Source of the DNA: a gamma proteobacterium L18
Lineage (GTDB): Bacteria > Pseudomonadota > Gammaproteobacteria > Pseudomonadales > Pseudomonadaceae
DNA length: 63,757 nt
NCBI GenBank assembly: GCA_000497835.1
Contig: KI547167.1
Location: forward strand, 85,122-148,878
Reading direction: 5' to 3'
A model generated the notes under the pieces. It had not been told where the DNA came from. It saw only the letters and a list, made by a program, of their open reading frames with translations, and made no database searches. Below are positions 1-12,536 of the stretch, one piece after another. How positions within the stretch are numbered: the stretch's first letter is position 1; each line of letters begins with the position of its first letter. The position numbers were made by a program, and so were the translations under genes.

Positions 1-1
1 C

Positions 2-52
2 CAGGCCCACCGCAACCCCGTGACCTGGGAGAAGCGGCTACAGATCGCATGA
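2..52 (+). CDS. C-terminal tail of an unidentified protein (partial)
   Basis: The first 16 codons read QAHRNPVTWEKRLQIA and then meet TGA at 50-52. The other two forward frames do not give a better short reading at the edge. The tail is too short to identify. It lies just before a long non-coding stretch leading to glpF, so a gene ending here is plausible, but the frame choice is weak. Confidence 0.35.
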   Translation, partial: QAHRNPVTWEKRLQIA

Positions 53-431
53 TGGCCACCAAGTGCCAGTCGACGCTTTTGTGGCGTTCTCGAGATCGAG
101 CGCCGCCCGCGCGGCGCATCACCGCCTGACGGCAGCTCCTACATTTGTTGCAACGTGCCATGGCCTGTGGGATTTGCGTTGTTCACCTTGTTTGCATGGC
201 AGCAGATCTGTGTCGCCAGCACCGCCTTCGCCCCTCCAGTCAGTTTCTGAATCATGGTTCATTTTCGACCTTTGACATAATCGTTTCTTGTCTATATTTT
301 TTCGTTTCTGAATATCGCAAACCCTAGACCAGTTTGCGCACGCAACACATCCACCGGTATGGGGTTTTACCGGCGGGTGCACAACTCGAGCGCCCTCAGG
401 GCGCCGTACAACAACAAAAAAGGTGTCAATG
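53..431 (+). other. Intergenic region upstream of glpF
   Basis: No convincing gene is seen. The first part (about 95-150) has a GC-rich inverted segment followed by cggcagctcctac, which resembles a single degenerate REP unit. The second part (about 250-320) is AT-rich and carries the glpF promoter and GlpR-like sites listed separately. Small open frames here lack ribosome binding sites and resemble nothing known. Confidence 0.6.
258..316 (+). promoter_or_regulatory. glpFK promoter with GlpR-like operators
   Basis: TTGACA at 272-277 and TATTTT at 295-300 are 17 bases apart and fit a sigma-70 promoter. The 11-mer TTCATTTTCGA at 258-268, just upstream of the -35 box, is identical on the opposite strand to the core of the operator found before glpD. 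A second looser copy, TTTCGTTTCTGAATA, overlaps and follows the -10 box at about 299-313. Repression by the GlpR encoded downstream is the natural inference; binding is not shown. Confidence 0.6.
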
Positions 432-1283
432 ATGACGACTGCTCAGCAACAACCTGCGTTGTCCGGCCAGTGCATGGCCGAGTTCCTCGGAACCGCGCTC
501 CTGATCTTCTTCGGCACCGGCTGTGTGGCGGCGCTCAAGGTAGCGGGGGCCAGCTTCGGCCTGTGGGAAATCAGCATCATCTGGGGGGTGGGCGTCAGCA
601 TGGCGATCTACCTGACCGCCGGTGTGTCCGGTGCCCATCTGAGCCCGGCCGTGAGCATCGCCCTGTGCGTGTTCGCCGGCTTCGAAAAACGCAAACTGCC
701 GTTCTACATCCTCGCCCAGGTCGCCGGCGCATTCTGCGGCGCAGCCCTGGTGTACACGCTGTACAGCAACCTGTTCTTCGATTACGAACAAGCCCACCAC
801 ATGATCCGCGGCAGCCAGCAAAGCCTGGAACTGGCCTCGGTGTTCTCCACCTACCCGCACCCGTCGCTGTCCACCGCCCAGGCGTTCCTGGTGGAAATGG
901 TGATCACTGCGATCCTGATGGGCGTGATCATGGCCCTGGGCGATGACCAGAACGGCCTGCCCCGCGGCCCGTTGGCGCCGCTGCTGATCGGCCTGCTGAT
1001 TGCCGTGATCGGCAGTTCCATGGGCCCGTTGACCGGCTTTGCGATGAACCCGGCGCGTGATTTCGGGCCCAAGCTGATGACATTCTTCGCCGGTTGGGGC
1101 GAAATAGCCTTTACCGGTGGGCGTGACATTCCGTACTTCCTGGTGCCGATCTTCGCCCCGATCCTGGGTGCCTGCCTCGGCGCGGCCATGTATCGCGGCC
1201 TGCTGGCCCGCCATCTGCCCGCCGCCGCACCCGCCATCGAAGCGGCCACCAACAACACCGGGAGCAAGGTGCAGGCGTCCTAG
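432..1283 (+). CDS. glpF: Glycerol uptake facilitator GlpF
   Basis: Aquaglyceroporin of the inner membrane that lets glycerol diffuse in before GlpK traps it as glycerol-3-phosphate. The 283-residue protein shows the six-helix aquaporin pattern with two half-repeats. The second pore motif, NPAR, is intact with Asn206. The first motif, normally NPA, reads SPA here because codon 71 is AGC, which is unusual because this Asn lines the pore. ATG 432 was chosen over ATG 429 and GTG 423 because AGGTG at 421-425 is well spaced and the MTTA start matches relatives as I remember them. glpK follows 63 bases after the stop, in the same operon. Confidence 0.95.
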   Translation: MTTAQQQPALSGQCMAEFLGTALLIFFGTGCVAALKVAGASFGLWEISIIWGVGVSMAIYLTAGVSGAHLSPAVSIALCVFAGFEKRKLPFYILAQVAGAFCGAALVYTLYSNLFFDYEQAHHMIRGSQQSLELASVFSTYPHPSLSTAQAFLVEMVITAILMGVIMALGDDQNGLPRGPLAPLLIGLLIAVIGSSMGPLTGFAMNPARDFGPKLMTFFAGWGEIAFTGGRDIPYFLVPIFAPILGACLGAAMYRGLLARHLPAAAPAIEAATNNTGSKVQAS

Positions 1284-2849
<1,566 letters not shown>

Positions 2850-2860
2850 TGCGCTGACCT

Positions 2861-2933
2861 GTAGCAGCTGCCGCCAGGCGGCGTCCCAGACACCTCGGTG
2901 GTGCCCCCGGACGCAGCCTTCGGCAGCTGCTAC
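2861..2933. repeat. REP-type inverted pair (family D)
   Basis: GTAGCAGCTGCCGCCAGGC on the left is matched by a facing copy ending in CAGCCTTCGGCAGCTGCTAC. The same family recurs near 14,485 and 31,756, always outside genes. Confidence 0.75.
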
Positions 2934-2949
2934 GAATAGCCTGCAACGG

Positions 2950-2969
2950 CCCGGGTGCTAGCACCCGGG
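2950..2969. terminator. Perfect 20-bp palindrome, possible glpK terminator or glpR operator
   Basis: CCCGGGTGCTAGCACCCGGG is a perfect palindrome between glpK and glpR. It would form a strong stem, but no T-run follows, so it is either a weak or Rho-type terminator hairpin or a protein-binding site in front of glpR. Confidence 0.45.
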
Positions 2970-3021
2970 GCCTTCCTGCGGCATGATGGGCGAATTTGCC
3001 CCGGCAGCCGAAGGAAGCCCA

Positions 3022-3777
3022 ATGAACCTGCCTCCACGCCAACAACAAATCCTCGAACTGGTGCGTGAACGCGGCTACGTCAGCATCGAAGAGATGGCCC
3101 AGCTGTTCGTCGTCACCCCGCAAACCATCCGCCGCGACATCAACCAGCTCGCCGAACTCAACCTGCTGCGCCGGTACCACGGTGGCGCCGCCTATGACTC
3201 CAGCATCGAGAACACTGCCTACGCCATGCGGGCCGACCAGATGCGCGATGAGAAGCAACGCATCGCTGAGGCCATCGCCGCGCAGATCCCCGACCACGCC
3301 TCGCTGTTCATCAATATCGGCACCACCACCGAATCCATCGCCCGCGCCCTGCTGAACCACAACCACCTCAAGATCATCACCAACAACCTGCACGTGGCGT
3401 CGATCCTCAGTGCCAAGGATGATTTCGAGGTGCAACTGGCCGGCGGCAACGTGCGCCGTGACGGCGGCGTGGTGGGCCAGGCCAGTGTCGACTTCATCAA
3501 TCAGTTCAAGGTGGATTTCGCCCTGGTGGGCATCAGCGGTATCGATGAGGACGGCAGCCTGCTGGACTTCGATTACCAGGAAGTGCGCGTGTCCCAGGCG
3601 ATCATCGCCAACGCTCGCCAGGTGATTCTGGCGGCCGACTCCAGCAAGTTCGGGCGCAATGCCATGGTGCGGCTGGGGTCGATCAGCCTGATCGACTGTC
3701 TGGTGACCGACAAGGCACCGGTGCCTTCGCTGCTGCAGTTGCTCAACCAGCACAAGATTCGCCTGGAAGTCGTCTAA
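3022..3777 (+). CDS. glpR: Glycerol-3-phosphate regulon repressor GlpR (DeoR family)
   Basis: DeoR-type repressor of 251 residues. The N-terminal helix-turn-helix lies at about residues 5-55, with the TPQTIRRDI recognition-helix signature. The rest is the sugar-phosphate-sensing domain with the IGTTTESIA segment and a conserved C-terminal lysine/arginine region. It represses the glp genes and is released by glycerol-3-phosphate. ATG 3022 follows AAGGAAG at 3011-3017; an upstream open extension to 2983 has no counterpart in the family. The gene sits between glpK and glpD as in other pseudomonads, and GlpR-like sites precede both glpF and glpD. Confidence 0.96.
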   Translation: MNLPPRQQQILELVRERGYVSIEEMAQLFVVTPQTIRRDINQLAELNLLRRYHGGAAYDSSIENTAYAMRADQMRDEKQRIAEAIAAQIPDHASLFINIGTTTESIARALLNHNHLKIITNNLHVASILSAKDDFEVQLAGGNVRRDGGVVGQASVDFINQFKVDFALVGISGIDEDGSLLDFDYQEVRVSQAIIANARQVILAADSSKFGRNAMVRLGSISLIDCLVTDKAPVPSLLQLLNQHKIRLEVV

Positions 3778-3791
3778 CCGTACGACACGGC

Positions 3792-3878
3792 GTGGGAGCG
3801 GGCTCTGCCCGCGAAGATGACACCGCACATCACATGAGGAACTGCGGCGTTCTTTTCGCGGGCAGAGCCCGCTCCCAC
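3792..3878. repeat. REP-type inverted pair (family A)
   Basis: GTGGGAGCGGGCTCTGCCCG and its facing copy CGGGCAGAGCCCGCTCCCAC enclose a short loop after glpR. Four more copies of the family lie at about 5,584, 17,844, 28,822 and 52,564. Confidence 0.85.
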
Positions 3879-3992
3879 ATTCCGCATCAGCGCTTCAATA
3901 AACGCGATTTTGTTCGGTTATTTTCATTTCTCGCTCGTTCGATCAGTTTTTTCAATCGAATACGACTGGCCTGTGCCTTGCTGTTGCGCTAC

Positions 3993-4033
3993 TATTTTCG
4001 AAAATGAACATCAATGTTCGATTTCAATTTCGA
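3993..4033 (+). promoter_or_regulatory. GlpR operator region of glpD
   Basis: TATTTTCGAAAATGAACATC at 3993-4012 closely fits the known GlpR operator pattern (TATGTTCG-type half-sites). It is followed by a second imperfect copy starting ATGTTCGATTTC at 4014. The sites lie just before the glpD ribosome site, in a long AT-rich stretch (3895-4040) with further TTTTC/TTCGA fragments. GlpR repression of glpD is inferred. Confidence 0.7.
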
Positions 4034-4052
4034 AAAGCCGCAGGAGGCCGAC

Positions 4053-5579
4053 ATGCCCCACACTACCTTGCCCACCCCTCCCCTGTCCGAAGTCTATGAT
4101 GTGGCCGTGATTGGCGGCGGCATCAATGGCGTCGGCATCGCAGCGGATGCGGCAGGTCGCGGGCTGTCGGTGTTCCTTTGCGAAAAGGACGACCTGGCCA
4201 GCCACACCTCCTCGGCCAGCAGCAAGCTGATCCACGGTGGCCTGCGTTACCTGGAACACTACGAGTTCCGCCTGGTGCGTGAAGCCCTGGCCGAGCGCGA
4301 AGTGCTGCTGGCCAAGGCACCGCACATCGTCAAGCCTATGCGCTTCGTGCTGCCCCACCGCCCGCACCTGCGCCCGGCGTGGATGATCCGCGCCGGCTTG
4401 TTCCTTTACGATCATCTGGGCAAGCGCGAAAAACTGGCCGGCTCGCGCAGCCTGAAGTTCGGCGCCGACAGCGTGCTGAAAAGCGAGATCACCCGCGGTT
4501 TCGAATACTCCGACTGCTGGGTTGACGATGCCCGCCTGGTGGTGCTCAACGCCCAGTCGGCCCGTGAACACGGCGCTCACCTGCACACCCGCACCCGCTG
4601 CCTGAACGCCCGGCGCATCAAGGGCCTGTGGCACGTGCACCTGGAGCGCGCCGACGGCAGTCTGTTTTCCATTCACGCCAAGGCGCTGGTCAACGCTGCC
4701 GGGCCGTGGGTGGCCAAGTTCATCCGTGACGACCTGAAGCTGGATTCGCCCTACGGCATCCGCCTGATCCAGGGCAGCCACCTGATCGTGCCCAAACTGT
4801 ATGAAGGCGAGCAGGCGCACATCCTGCAAAACGAAGACCAGCGCATCGTCTTCACTATCCCGTACATGGAACGCTTCACCATCATCGGCACAACGGACCG
4901 TGAATACACGGGCGATCCAGCCAAGGTGAGCATCACCGAAGCCGAGACCGATTACCTGCTGAAGGTGGTCAACGCGCACTTCAAGAAGCAGGTGCAGCGC
5001 AGCGACATCCTGCATACCTACTCGGGCGTGCGCCCGCTGTGCAATGACGAATCCGACAACCCGTCGGCCGTGACCCGCGACTACACCCTGTCGTTGTCCG
5101 GTGGTGCCGATGACGCGCCGTTACTGTCGGTGTTCGGCGGCAAGCTGACCACCTACCGCAAGCTGGCCGAATCGGCCATGGCGCAGCTGGCGCCGTTCTT
5201 CAAGCACATGAAGGGCAGCTGGACCGCCACCGCGCCATTGCCCGGCGGCGAGCAGATGACCACTCCGCAGGCGCTGGCCCAAAGCCTGGTGGCCAAGCAT
5301 GCCTGGCTGCCGGTCGAACTGGCGCGGCGCTGGGCGATTACCTACGGCAGCCGCAGCTGGAAACTGCTGGAGGGCGCGCAGGGCCTGGACGATCTGGGCG
5401 AACTGATGGGTTTCAACCTGTATACCCGCGAAGTGGACTACCTGTGCCGCGAGGAATGGGCGGTGGAAGCGGTCGATATCCTGTGGCGTCGTACCAAGCT
5501 GGGGTTGCTCACCAGTGCGGCCGAACAGCAGAAGCTGGCGGACTACCTGCTCAAGGCCCTGCACACCCAAGCCGCCTAA
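4053..5579 (+). CDS. glpD: Aerobic glycerol-3-phosphate dehydrogenase GlpD
   Basis: Membrane-associated FAD enzyme of 508 residues that oxidises glycerol-3-phosphate to dihydroxyacetone phosphate and passes electrons to quinone. The N-terminal dinucleotide fold VIGGGINGVGIA lies at about residues 17-28, followed by the SSKLIHGGLRYLE family signature. The C-terminal DAO-associated domain is present and the length is normal. The start is set at ATG 4053 because AGGAGG lies at 4042-4047. A longer frame from 4014 would run through the operator and has no ribosome site. It completes the pathway begun by glpF and glpK. Confidence 0.97.
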   Translation: MPHTTLPTPPLSEVYDVAVIGGGINGVGIAADAAGRGLSVFLCEKDDLASHTSSASSKLIHGGLRYLEHYEFRLVREALAEREVLLAKAPHIVKPMRFVLPHRPHLRPAWMIRAGLFLYDHLGKREKLAGSRSLKFGADSVLKSEITRGFEYSDCWVDDARLVVLNAQSAREHGAHLHTRTRCLNARRIKGLWHVHLERADGSLFSIHAKALVNAAGPWVAKFIRDDLKLDSPYGIRLIQGSHLIVPKLYEGEQAHILQNEDQRIVFTIPYMERFTIIGTTDREYTGDPAKVSITEAETDYLLKVVNAHFKKQVQRSDILHTYSGVRPLCNDESDNPSAVTRDYTLSLSGGADDAPLLSVFGGKLTTYRKLAESAMAQLAPFFKHMKGSWTATAPLPGGEQMTTPQALAQSLVAKHAWLPVELARRWAITYGSRSWKLLEGAQGLDDLGELMGFNLYTREVDYLCREEWAVEAVDILWRRTKLGLLTSAAEQQKLADYLLKALHTQAA

Positions 5580-5583
5580 ACTT

Positions 5584-5669
5584 GTGGGAGCGGGCTCTGC
5601 CCGCGAAGAGACCGCCGCTGTCGTCCGTTGATACGCGGTGTTCTTTTCGCTGGCAGAGCCCGCTCCCAC
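5584..5669. repeat. REP-type inverted pair (family A)
   Basis: Facing copies of the GTGGGAGCGGGCTCTGCCCG unit directly follow the glpD stop codon. The right-hand unit has one change (TTCGCTGGCAG for TTCGCGGGCAG). Confidence 0.85.
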
Positions 5670-5686
5670 AAAAGCCTGTGCCCATG

Positions 5687-5731
5687 ATCGGGTTTCCGAA
5701 TGCCTGCAATGCTAGCATTCGGCCATCCGAT
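5687..5731 (+). promoter_or_regulatory. Two AauR-like activator sites upstream of aatJ
   Basis: ATCGG-GTTT-CCGAA at 5687-5700 and TTCGG-CCAT-CCGAT at 5718-5731 each differ by one base from TTCGG-N4-CCGAA, the motif I recall as reported for AauR of P. putida. They lie 80-125 bases upstream of the sigma-54 element, the usual distance for an enhancer-binding activator, and the activator gene lies downstream in the same locus. Confidence 0.7.
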
Positions 5732-5809
5732 CAATTCCCTCCGCCACATCCCCTTCACGAAAGATTAATCGCCTTGCCAATCAAGACTTTAGGCTAACGC
5801 CCCAAGCCT

Positions 5810-5825
5810 GGCACGACTCATGCTC
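5810..5825 (+). promoter_or_regulatory. Sigma-54 promoter of the aat operon
   Basis: TGGCACG-ACTC-ATGCT has the GG (5811-5812) and GC (5823-5824) doublets at the required spacing and differs from consensus by one base in the -12 element. Transcription should start near 5836. Confidence 0.85.
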
Positions 5826-5917
5826 TACACTTTGCATCGGAATCAGCACCACAGAGTGCTGAACGAATGAGCCCCCAGACGGCTCCCATAAAAAAAACAA
5901 AGGTCGAGGAGACATAG

Positions 5918-6823
5918 ATGCGCATCATTCACACCCTGCTGGGTGCAGCCATTGCTGCAACACTGATCAGCAGCCCTGCACTGGGCGAAGAGCTGACCGG
6001 CACCCTCAAGAAGATCAAGGATTCGGGCACGATCACCCTGGGCCACCGTGACGCGTCCATCCCGTTCTCCTACATCGCCGATGCCTCGGGCAAACCGGTC
6101 GGCTATTCCCATGACATCCAGTTGAAAATCGTCGAAGCCATCAAGAAAGACCTCGACCTGCCCAACCTGAACGTCAAATACAACCTGGTCACCTCGCAAA
6201 CCCGTATTCCGCTGGTGCAGAACGGCACTGTCGACATCGAGTGCGGCTCCACTACCAACAACGCCGAGCGCCAGCAGCAAGTGGACTTCTCGGTGGGCAT
6301 CTTCGAGATCGGCACCCGCCTGTTGTCCAAGAAAGACTCGGCCTACAAGGACTTCCCGGACCTCAAGGGCAAGAACGTGGTGACCACCGCCGGCACCACC
6401 TCCGAGCGCCTGCTCAAGGCCATGAACGCCGACAAGCAGATGGGCATGAACGTGATCTCGGCCAAGGACCACGGCGAATCCTTCCAAATGCTGGAATCGG
6501 GCCGCGCCGTGGCCTTCATGATGGACGACGCGCTGCTGGCCGGCGAAATGGCCAAGGCCAAGAAGCCCGACGACTGGGCCGTGACCGGTACCGCGCAGTC
6601 CCACGAAATCTACGGCTGCATGGTGCGCAAGGGTGACCCGGCGTTCAAGAAAGTCGTGGATGACGCCATTGTCGCGGTGTTCAAGTCCGGCGAAATCAAC
6701 ACCATCTACAACAAGTGGTTCACCCAGCCGATTCCACCCAAGGGCCTGAACCTGATGTTCGCGGAAAGCGATGAGCTGAAGAACCTGATCGCCAACCCCA
6801 CCGACCAGCCCGCCAAGGACTGA
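5918..6823 (+). CDS. aatJ: Glutamate/aspartate ABC transporter substrate-binding protein AatJ
   Basis: Periplasmic binding protein of 301 residues for acidic amino acids (SBP family 3, GltI-like). The signal peptide is seen in residues 1-24, with cleavage likely after ALG. The mature part shows the family 3 fold, with GHRDASIPFSY at the front lobe and the GTVDIECGSTTNN hinge segment. GGTCGAGGAG precedes ATG 5918. It heads an operon with two permeases and an ATPase and lies behind a sigma-54 promoter with AauR-like sites. A hairpin right after the gene probably keeps its expression higher than that of the membrane parts. Confidence 0.95.
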   Translation: MRIIHTLLGAAIAATLISSPALGEELTGTLKKIKDSGTITLGHRDASIPFSYIADASGKPVGYSHDIQLKIVEAIKKDLDLPNLNVKYNLVTSQTRIPLVQNGTVDIECGSTTNNAERQQQVDFSVGIFEIGTRLLSKKDSAYKDFPDLKGKNVVTTAGTTSERLLKAMNADKQMGMNVISAKDHGESFQMLESGRAVAFMMDDALLAGEMAKAKKPDDWAVTGTAQSHEIYGCMVRKGDPAFKKVVDDAIVAVFKSGEINTIYNKWFTQPIPPKGLNLMFAESDELKNLIANPTDQPAKD

Positions 6824-6850
6824 TCCGCCCGCACCGTCTAACCTTCAATC

Positions 6851-6883
6851 AACCACTGGCCCGATTCGGGCCGGTGGCTGGTT
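6851..6883 (+). terminator. Attenuating hairpin between aatJ and aatQ
   Basis: AACCACTGGCCCGA pairs with TCGGGCCGGTGGCTGGTT to give a long stem with few mismatches and no T-run. Such a hairpin after a binding-protein gene usually protects upstream message or reduces read-through into the permease genes. Confidence 0.6.
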
Positions 6884-6922
6884 GCAGGTGCCCGTGAATC
6901 ACCAATCCAAGGGGAGACCCTG

Positions 6923-7669
6923 ATGAATTACAACTGGGACTGGGGCGTGTTCTTCAAGTCCACCGGTATCGGCAACGAGATCTACCTGGACTGGTACCTG
7001 ACCGGCCTGGGCTGGACCATCGGCATTGCCGTCGCCGCCTGGATCATTGCCTTGCTGCTGGGCTCCGTGCTCGGCGTGATGCGCACCGTGCCCAACCGCT
7101 GGGTATCGGCCATCGCCACCACTTACGTGGAAATCTTCCGCAACGTGCCGCTGCTGGTGCAGCTGTTCATCTGGTACTTCGTGATTCCCGACCTGATGCC
7201 CCAGGGCTTCCAGGACTGGTTCAAGCAGGACCTCAACCCCACCACCGCCGCCTTCCTCAGCGTGGTGGTGTGCCTGGGCCTGTTCACCGCAGCCCGGGTG
7301 TGCGAGCAGGTGCGCACCGGCATCCAGGCGCTGCCCAAGGGCCAGGAATCGGCCGCGCGCGCCATGGGCTTCAAGCTGCCGCAAATCTACTGGAACGTGC
7401 TGCTGCCCCAGGCCTATCGCATCATCATTCCGCCGCTGACCTCGGAATTTCTCAACGTGTTCAAAAACTCCTCGGTGGCCTCGCTGATCGGCCTGATGGA
7501 GCTGCTGGCGCAAACCAAGCAGACCGCGGAATTCTCCGCCAACCTGTTTGAGGCGTTCACGCTGGCCACGCTGATCTACTTCACCCTGAACATGAGCCTG
7601 ATGCTGCTGATGCGCCTGATCGAGAAGAAAGTCTCGGTGCCCGGCCTGATTTCCGTGGGGGGCAAGTAA
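6923..7669 (+). CDS. aatQ: Acidic amino acid ABC transporter permease AatQ
   Basis: Inner-membrane permease of 248 residues (HisM/GltJ type). About five hydrophobic segments are visible. The cytoplasmic EAA loop reads EQVRTGIQALPKGQESAARA, followed by MGFKLPQIYWNVLLPQA, and marks the ATPase contact. AAGGGGAGA precedes the ATG. The stop codon TAA directly abuts the ATG of the next permease. It pairs with AatM to form the heterodimeric channel. Confidence 0.94.
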   Translation: MNYNWDWGVFFKSTGIGNEIYLDWYLTGLGWTIGIAVAAWIIALLLGSVLGVMRTVPNRWVSAIATTYVEIFRNVPLLVQLFIWYFVIPDLMPQGFQDWFKQDLNPTTAAFLSVVVCLGLFTAARVCEQVRTGIQALPKGQESAARAMGFKLPQIYWNVLLPQAYRIIIPPLTSEFLNVFKNSSVASLIGLMELLAQTKQTAEFSANLFEAFTLATLIYFTLNMSLMLLMRLIEKKVSVPGLISVGGK

Positions 7670-8331
7670 ATGGACTTCAGTGGAATCATTCCCGCCCTAC
7701 CGGGCCTGTGGAACGGCATGCTGATGACCCTGCAACTGATGGTCATGGGCATCGTCGGCGGCCTGGTGCTGGGCACCGTGCTGGCCCTGATGCGGTTGTC
7801 GTCCAGCAAGTTGCTGTCCAATGTCGCCGGCGCCTATGTCAACTACTTCCGCTCCATCCCGCTGCTGCTGGTGATCACCTGGTTCTACCTGGCAGTGCCT
7901 TATGTGCTGCGCTGGATCACCGGCCATGACACCCCGGTAGGCGCATTCACGTCCTGCGTCGTAGCCTTCATGATGTTCGAGGCGGCGTACTTCTGCGAGA
8001 TCGTGCGGGCCGGCGTGCAGTCCATCTCCAAGGGCCAGATGGGCGCAGCGCAGGCCCTGGGCATGACCTACGGGCAGATGATGCGCCTGATCATCCTGCC
8101 CCAGGCGTTCCGCAAGATGACCCCGCTGCTGCTGCAGCAAAGCATCATCCTGTTCCAGGACACCTCGCTGGTGTACACCGTGGGCCTGGTCGACTTCCTC
8201 AACTCGGCACGGGCCAACGGCGACATCATCGGCCAGTCCAACGAGTTCCTGATCTTCGCCGGGCTCGTCTACTTCGTCATCAGCTTCTCCGCCTCGCTGC
8301 TGGTCAAGCGTCTGCATAAAAGGTTAGCCGT

Positions 8332-8335
<4 letters not shown>
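7670..8335 (+). CDS. aatM: Acidic amino acid ABC transporter permease AatM
   Basis: Second permease subunit, 221 residues. Its EAA loop begins [20 protein letters not shown] and is followed by [17 protein letters not shown]. Five hydrophobic segments are apparent. It starts right at the aatQ stop and ends in a 4-base ATGA overlap with aatP, so the three genes are translationally coupled. Confidence 0.94.
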
Positions 8336-9066
<731 letters not shown>

Positions 9067-9073
9067 AGCCACC

Positions 9074-9100
9074 CGGCCAGTGCCCTTTGGGCACTGGCCG
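9074..9100 (+). terminator. Hairpin after aatP
   Basis: CGGCCAGTGCCC and GGGCACTGGCCG form a perfect 12-bp stem with a TTT loop. No T-run follows, so it is probably an attenuator between the transporter genes and aauSR. Confidence 0.65.
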
Positions 9101-9123
9101 CTGGCAGGCCCCAAGGCACTGTG

Positions 9124-11039
9124 ATGAAATGCGCCCCTGATCATTCCCGCGCGACGTCGCCTGCCCTTGCCGTGAAACCCCGTCTGATTCGCCACCTGTT
9201 CCTGCCGCCCCTGATCCTGCTGCTGACCATCGGCCTGGGCTATGCCGGCTATCGCGCCAGCCTCTACAGCGGCATCCGCGGGCTGGACGAAAGCGGTGAG
9301 CGCCAGCTGGAACTCAACGGCCGGGCGGTGGAAAGCGAGATCAACAAATACACCTTCCTGCCCAGCCTGCTGGAGCTGGAACACAGCGTCTCCGACCTGC
9401 TGGCCGACCCCGATGCGGAGGGCCGCCGCCAGGCGGTCAACGACTACCTGGAAGGCCTGAACCGCCGCAGCCACAGCAGCGCCATCTACGTGCTGGACAC
9501 CACCGGCCGCGTACAGGCCAGCAGCAACTGGCGCGATGCCAACAGCTACCTGGGCGAGGACCTGTCGTTCCGCGCCTATTTCCAAGACGCCATCCGCGGC
9601 CAGGACGGGCGCTTCTATGGCATCGGCACCACCACCGGCGAGCCCGGCTATTACCTGGCCCATGGCCTGGAAGAGCACGGCAAGATCGTTGGCGTGGCAG
9701 TGGTCAAAGTGCGCATGGAGTCGCTGGAAGAGCGCTGGCAGAAGGCGCGGCTGGAGGCCTTCGTCAGTGACGAGAACGGCATCATCATCCTCTCCAGCGA
9801 CCCTGCCCGCCGCCTGAAATCCGTAGGCCCGCTGACACCTGAGACCAAAGAACGCCTGGCGCGCAGCCTGCAGTACTACTGGTTCTCGCTGACCGAACTG
9901 CAGCCCCTGGAGCGCGAGACCCTGGCCGATGGCGTGGAGCGCCTGAGCTTCCCTGCGGCCGGCGCCCGGCCCGGCAGCCAACGCGAAGTCAGCTACCTGG
10001 CCCAGACCCGCGAGCTCAAGGACACCCCCTGGCACTTCACCCTGCTGACCCCGCTGCAGGACCTGCGCCGCGAGGCGATCATCCAGGGCGTGCTGGTGGC
10101 CGTGGCCTTTGCCCTGCTGGCGTTTTTGCTGATTGCCTGGAACGAGCGGCGCAAGGTCATCGCCACCCGCCTGGCCGCCCGCGAAGCGCTGCAGGAGGCC
10201 AACAGCCAACTGGAGCGGCGCATCGCCGAGCGCACCGAAAACCTGCGCGCCAGCAACGAACGGCTCAAGAGCCAGATCCGCGAGCGCCGCCAGGCCGAGG
10301 AAACCCTGCGCCACGCCCAGGACGAACTGGTGCAGGCCGGCAAGCTGGCGGCCATCGGCCAGATGTCCACCAGCATCGCCCACGAACTCAACCAGCCGCT
10401 GGCGGCGCTGCGCACCCTGTCCGGCAACACCGTGCGTTTCCTGGAGCGCGGCGCACTGGACACGGCCAGCACCAACCTGGGCACCATGAACCAGTTGATC
10501 GACCGCATGGGCCGCATCACCGCCAGCCTGCGATCGTTCGCGCGGCGGGGCGAAGACCGTGGCCGGGCATCACTGACCCAGGCCGTGGATGCGACCCTGC
10601 AGGTGCTGGCAGCGCGCATCGGCGCCCAGGGCGTGAGCGTTCACCGCCAGTTCAGCGAAGCGCAACTAGCCATTGGCCAGACGCGCCTGGAGCAGATCCT
10701 CGGCAACCTAATGGGCAATGCGCTGGATGCCATGCAGCAAGTGACCGCCCCGGCACTGTGGCTGGATGGCGATACCTTGGACGATGGCCGCTACCGCCTG
10801 CGGGTACGCGACAATGGCCACGGTATCGACCCGCAAACGCGCAAGCACCTGTTCGAACCATTCTTCACCACCAAACCGGGCGAGCAAGGGCTGGGGCTGG
10901 GCCTGACCTTGTCAGCCAGCCTAGCGGCGGCCGCCGGCGGCAGCCTGTCAGCCGAGCACCCGGAGGAAGGCGGCACCGCCTTCGTGCTGACCTTGCCGCC
11001 GCTCAACGCCCAACCGCCCACTTCTGCAGTCGAGCCATC

Positions 11040-11043
<4 letters not shown>
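9124..11043 (+). CDS. aauS: Sensor histidine kinase AauS (DctB type)
   Basis: Membrane histidine kinase of 639 residues. One membrane segment lies at about residues 24-46 and another at about 318-338. Between them is a long periplasmic double-PAS/Cache-type sensor resembling DctB. A coiled coil (about 345-400) leads to the HisKA domain with His420 in IAHELNQPLAALR, and then the ATPase domain with NALDAM and GLGLGL. It probably senses acidic amino acids and phosphorylates AauR. ATG 9124 is preferred to GTG 9121. It overlaps aauR by four bases and follows the aat operon. Confidence 0.92.
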
Positions 11044-12362
<1,319 letters not shown>

Positions 12363-12373
12363 GGGGGGCGCCC

Positions 12374-12442
12374 TTCCCGAGCTTCGCCCGGTCCCACAGA
12401 CCGGAAGAGTTTCCCCCTGTGGGACCGGGCGAAGCTCGGGAA
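12374..12442. repeat. REP-type inverted pair (family B)
   Basis: TTCCCGAGCTTCGCCCGGTC faces TGTGGGACCGGGCGAAGCTC directly after aauR. A second pair of the family lies at 24,456-24,534. Confidence 0.85.
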
Positions 12443-12476
12443 AGCCCCAACACAAATCCGCCCCTGCGACAGCGTG

Positions 12477-12517
12477 TATAGTCAGATTATCCATTACACT
12501 ATAAATTATAGTCAGAT
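12477..12517 (+). promoter_or_regulatory. Operator-like palindrome and direct repeats before the orphan ATPase
   Basis: The 11-mer TATAGTCAGAT occurs at 12477-12487 and 12507-12517, exactly 30 bases (about three helical turns) apart. ACTATAAATTATAGT at 12498-12512 is a perfect palindrome that overlaps the second copy. The block is strongly AT-rich, unlike its surroundings, and lies 20-60 bases before the ATG, so it probably combines promoter and operator. Confidence 0.65.
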
Positions 12518-12536
12518 AGATATTCGAGGATAATCG

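Larger units (their letters stand above)
5580..5917 (+). other. Intergenic region between glpD and aatJ
   Basis: The stretch contains a REP pair (5584-5669), two AauR-like sites, a sigma-54 promoter and the leader of aatJ. No gene is supported. Confidence 0.8.
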
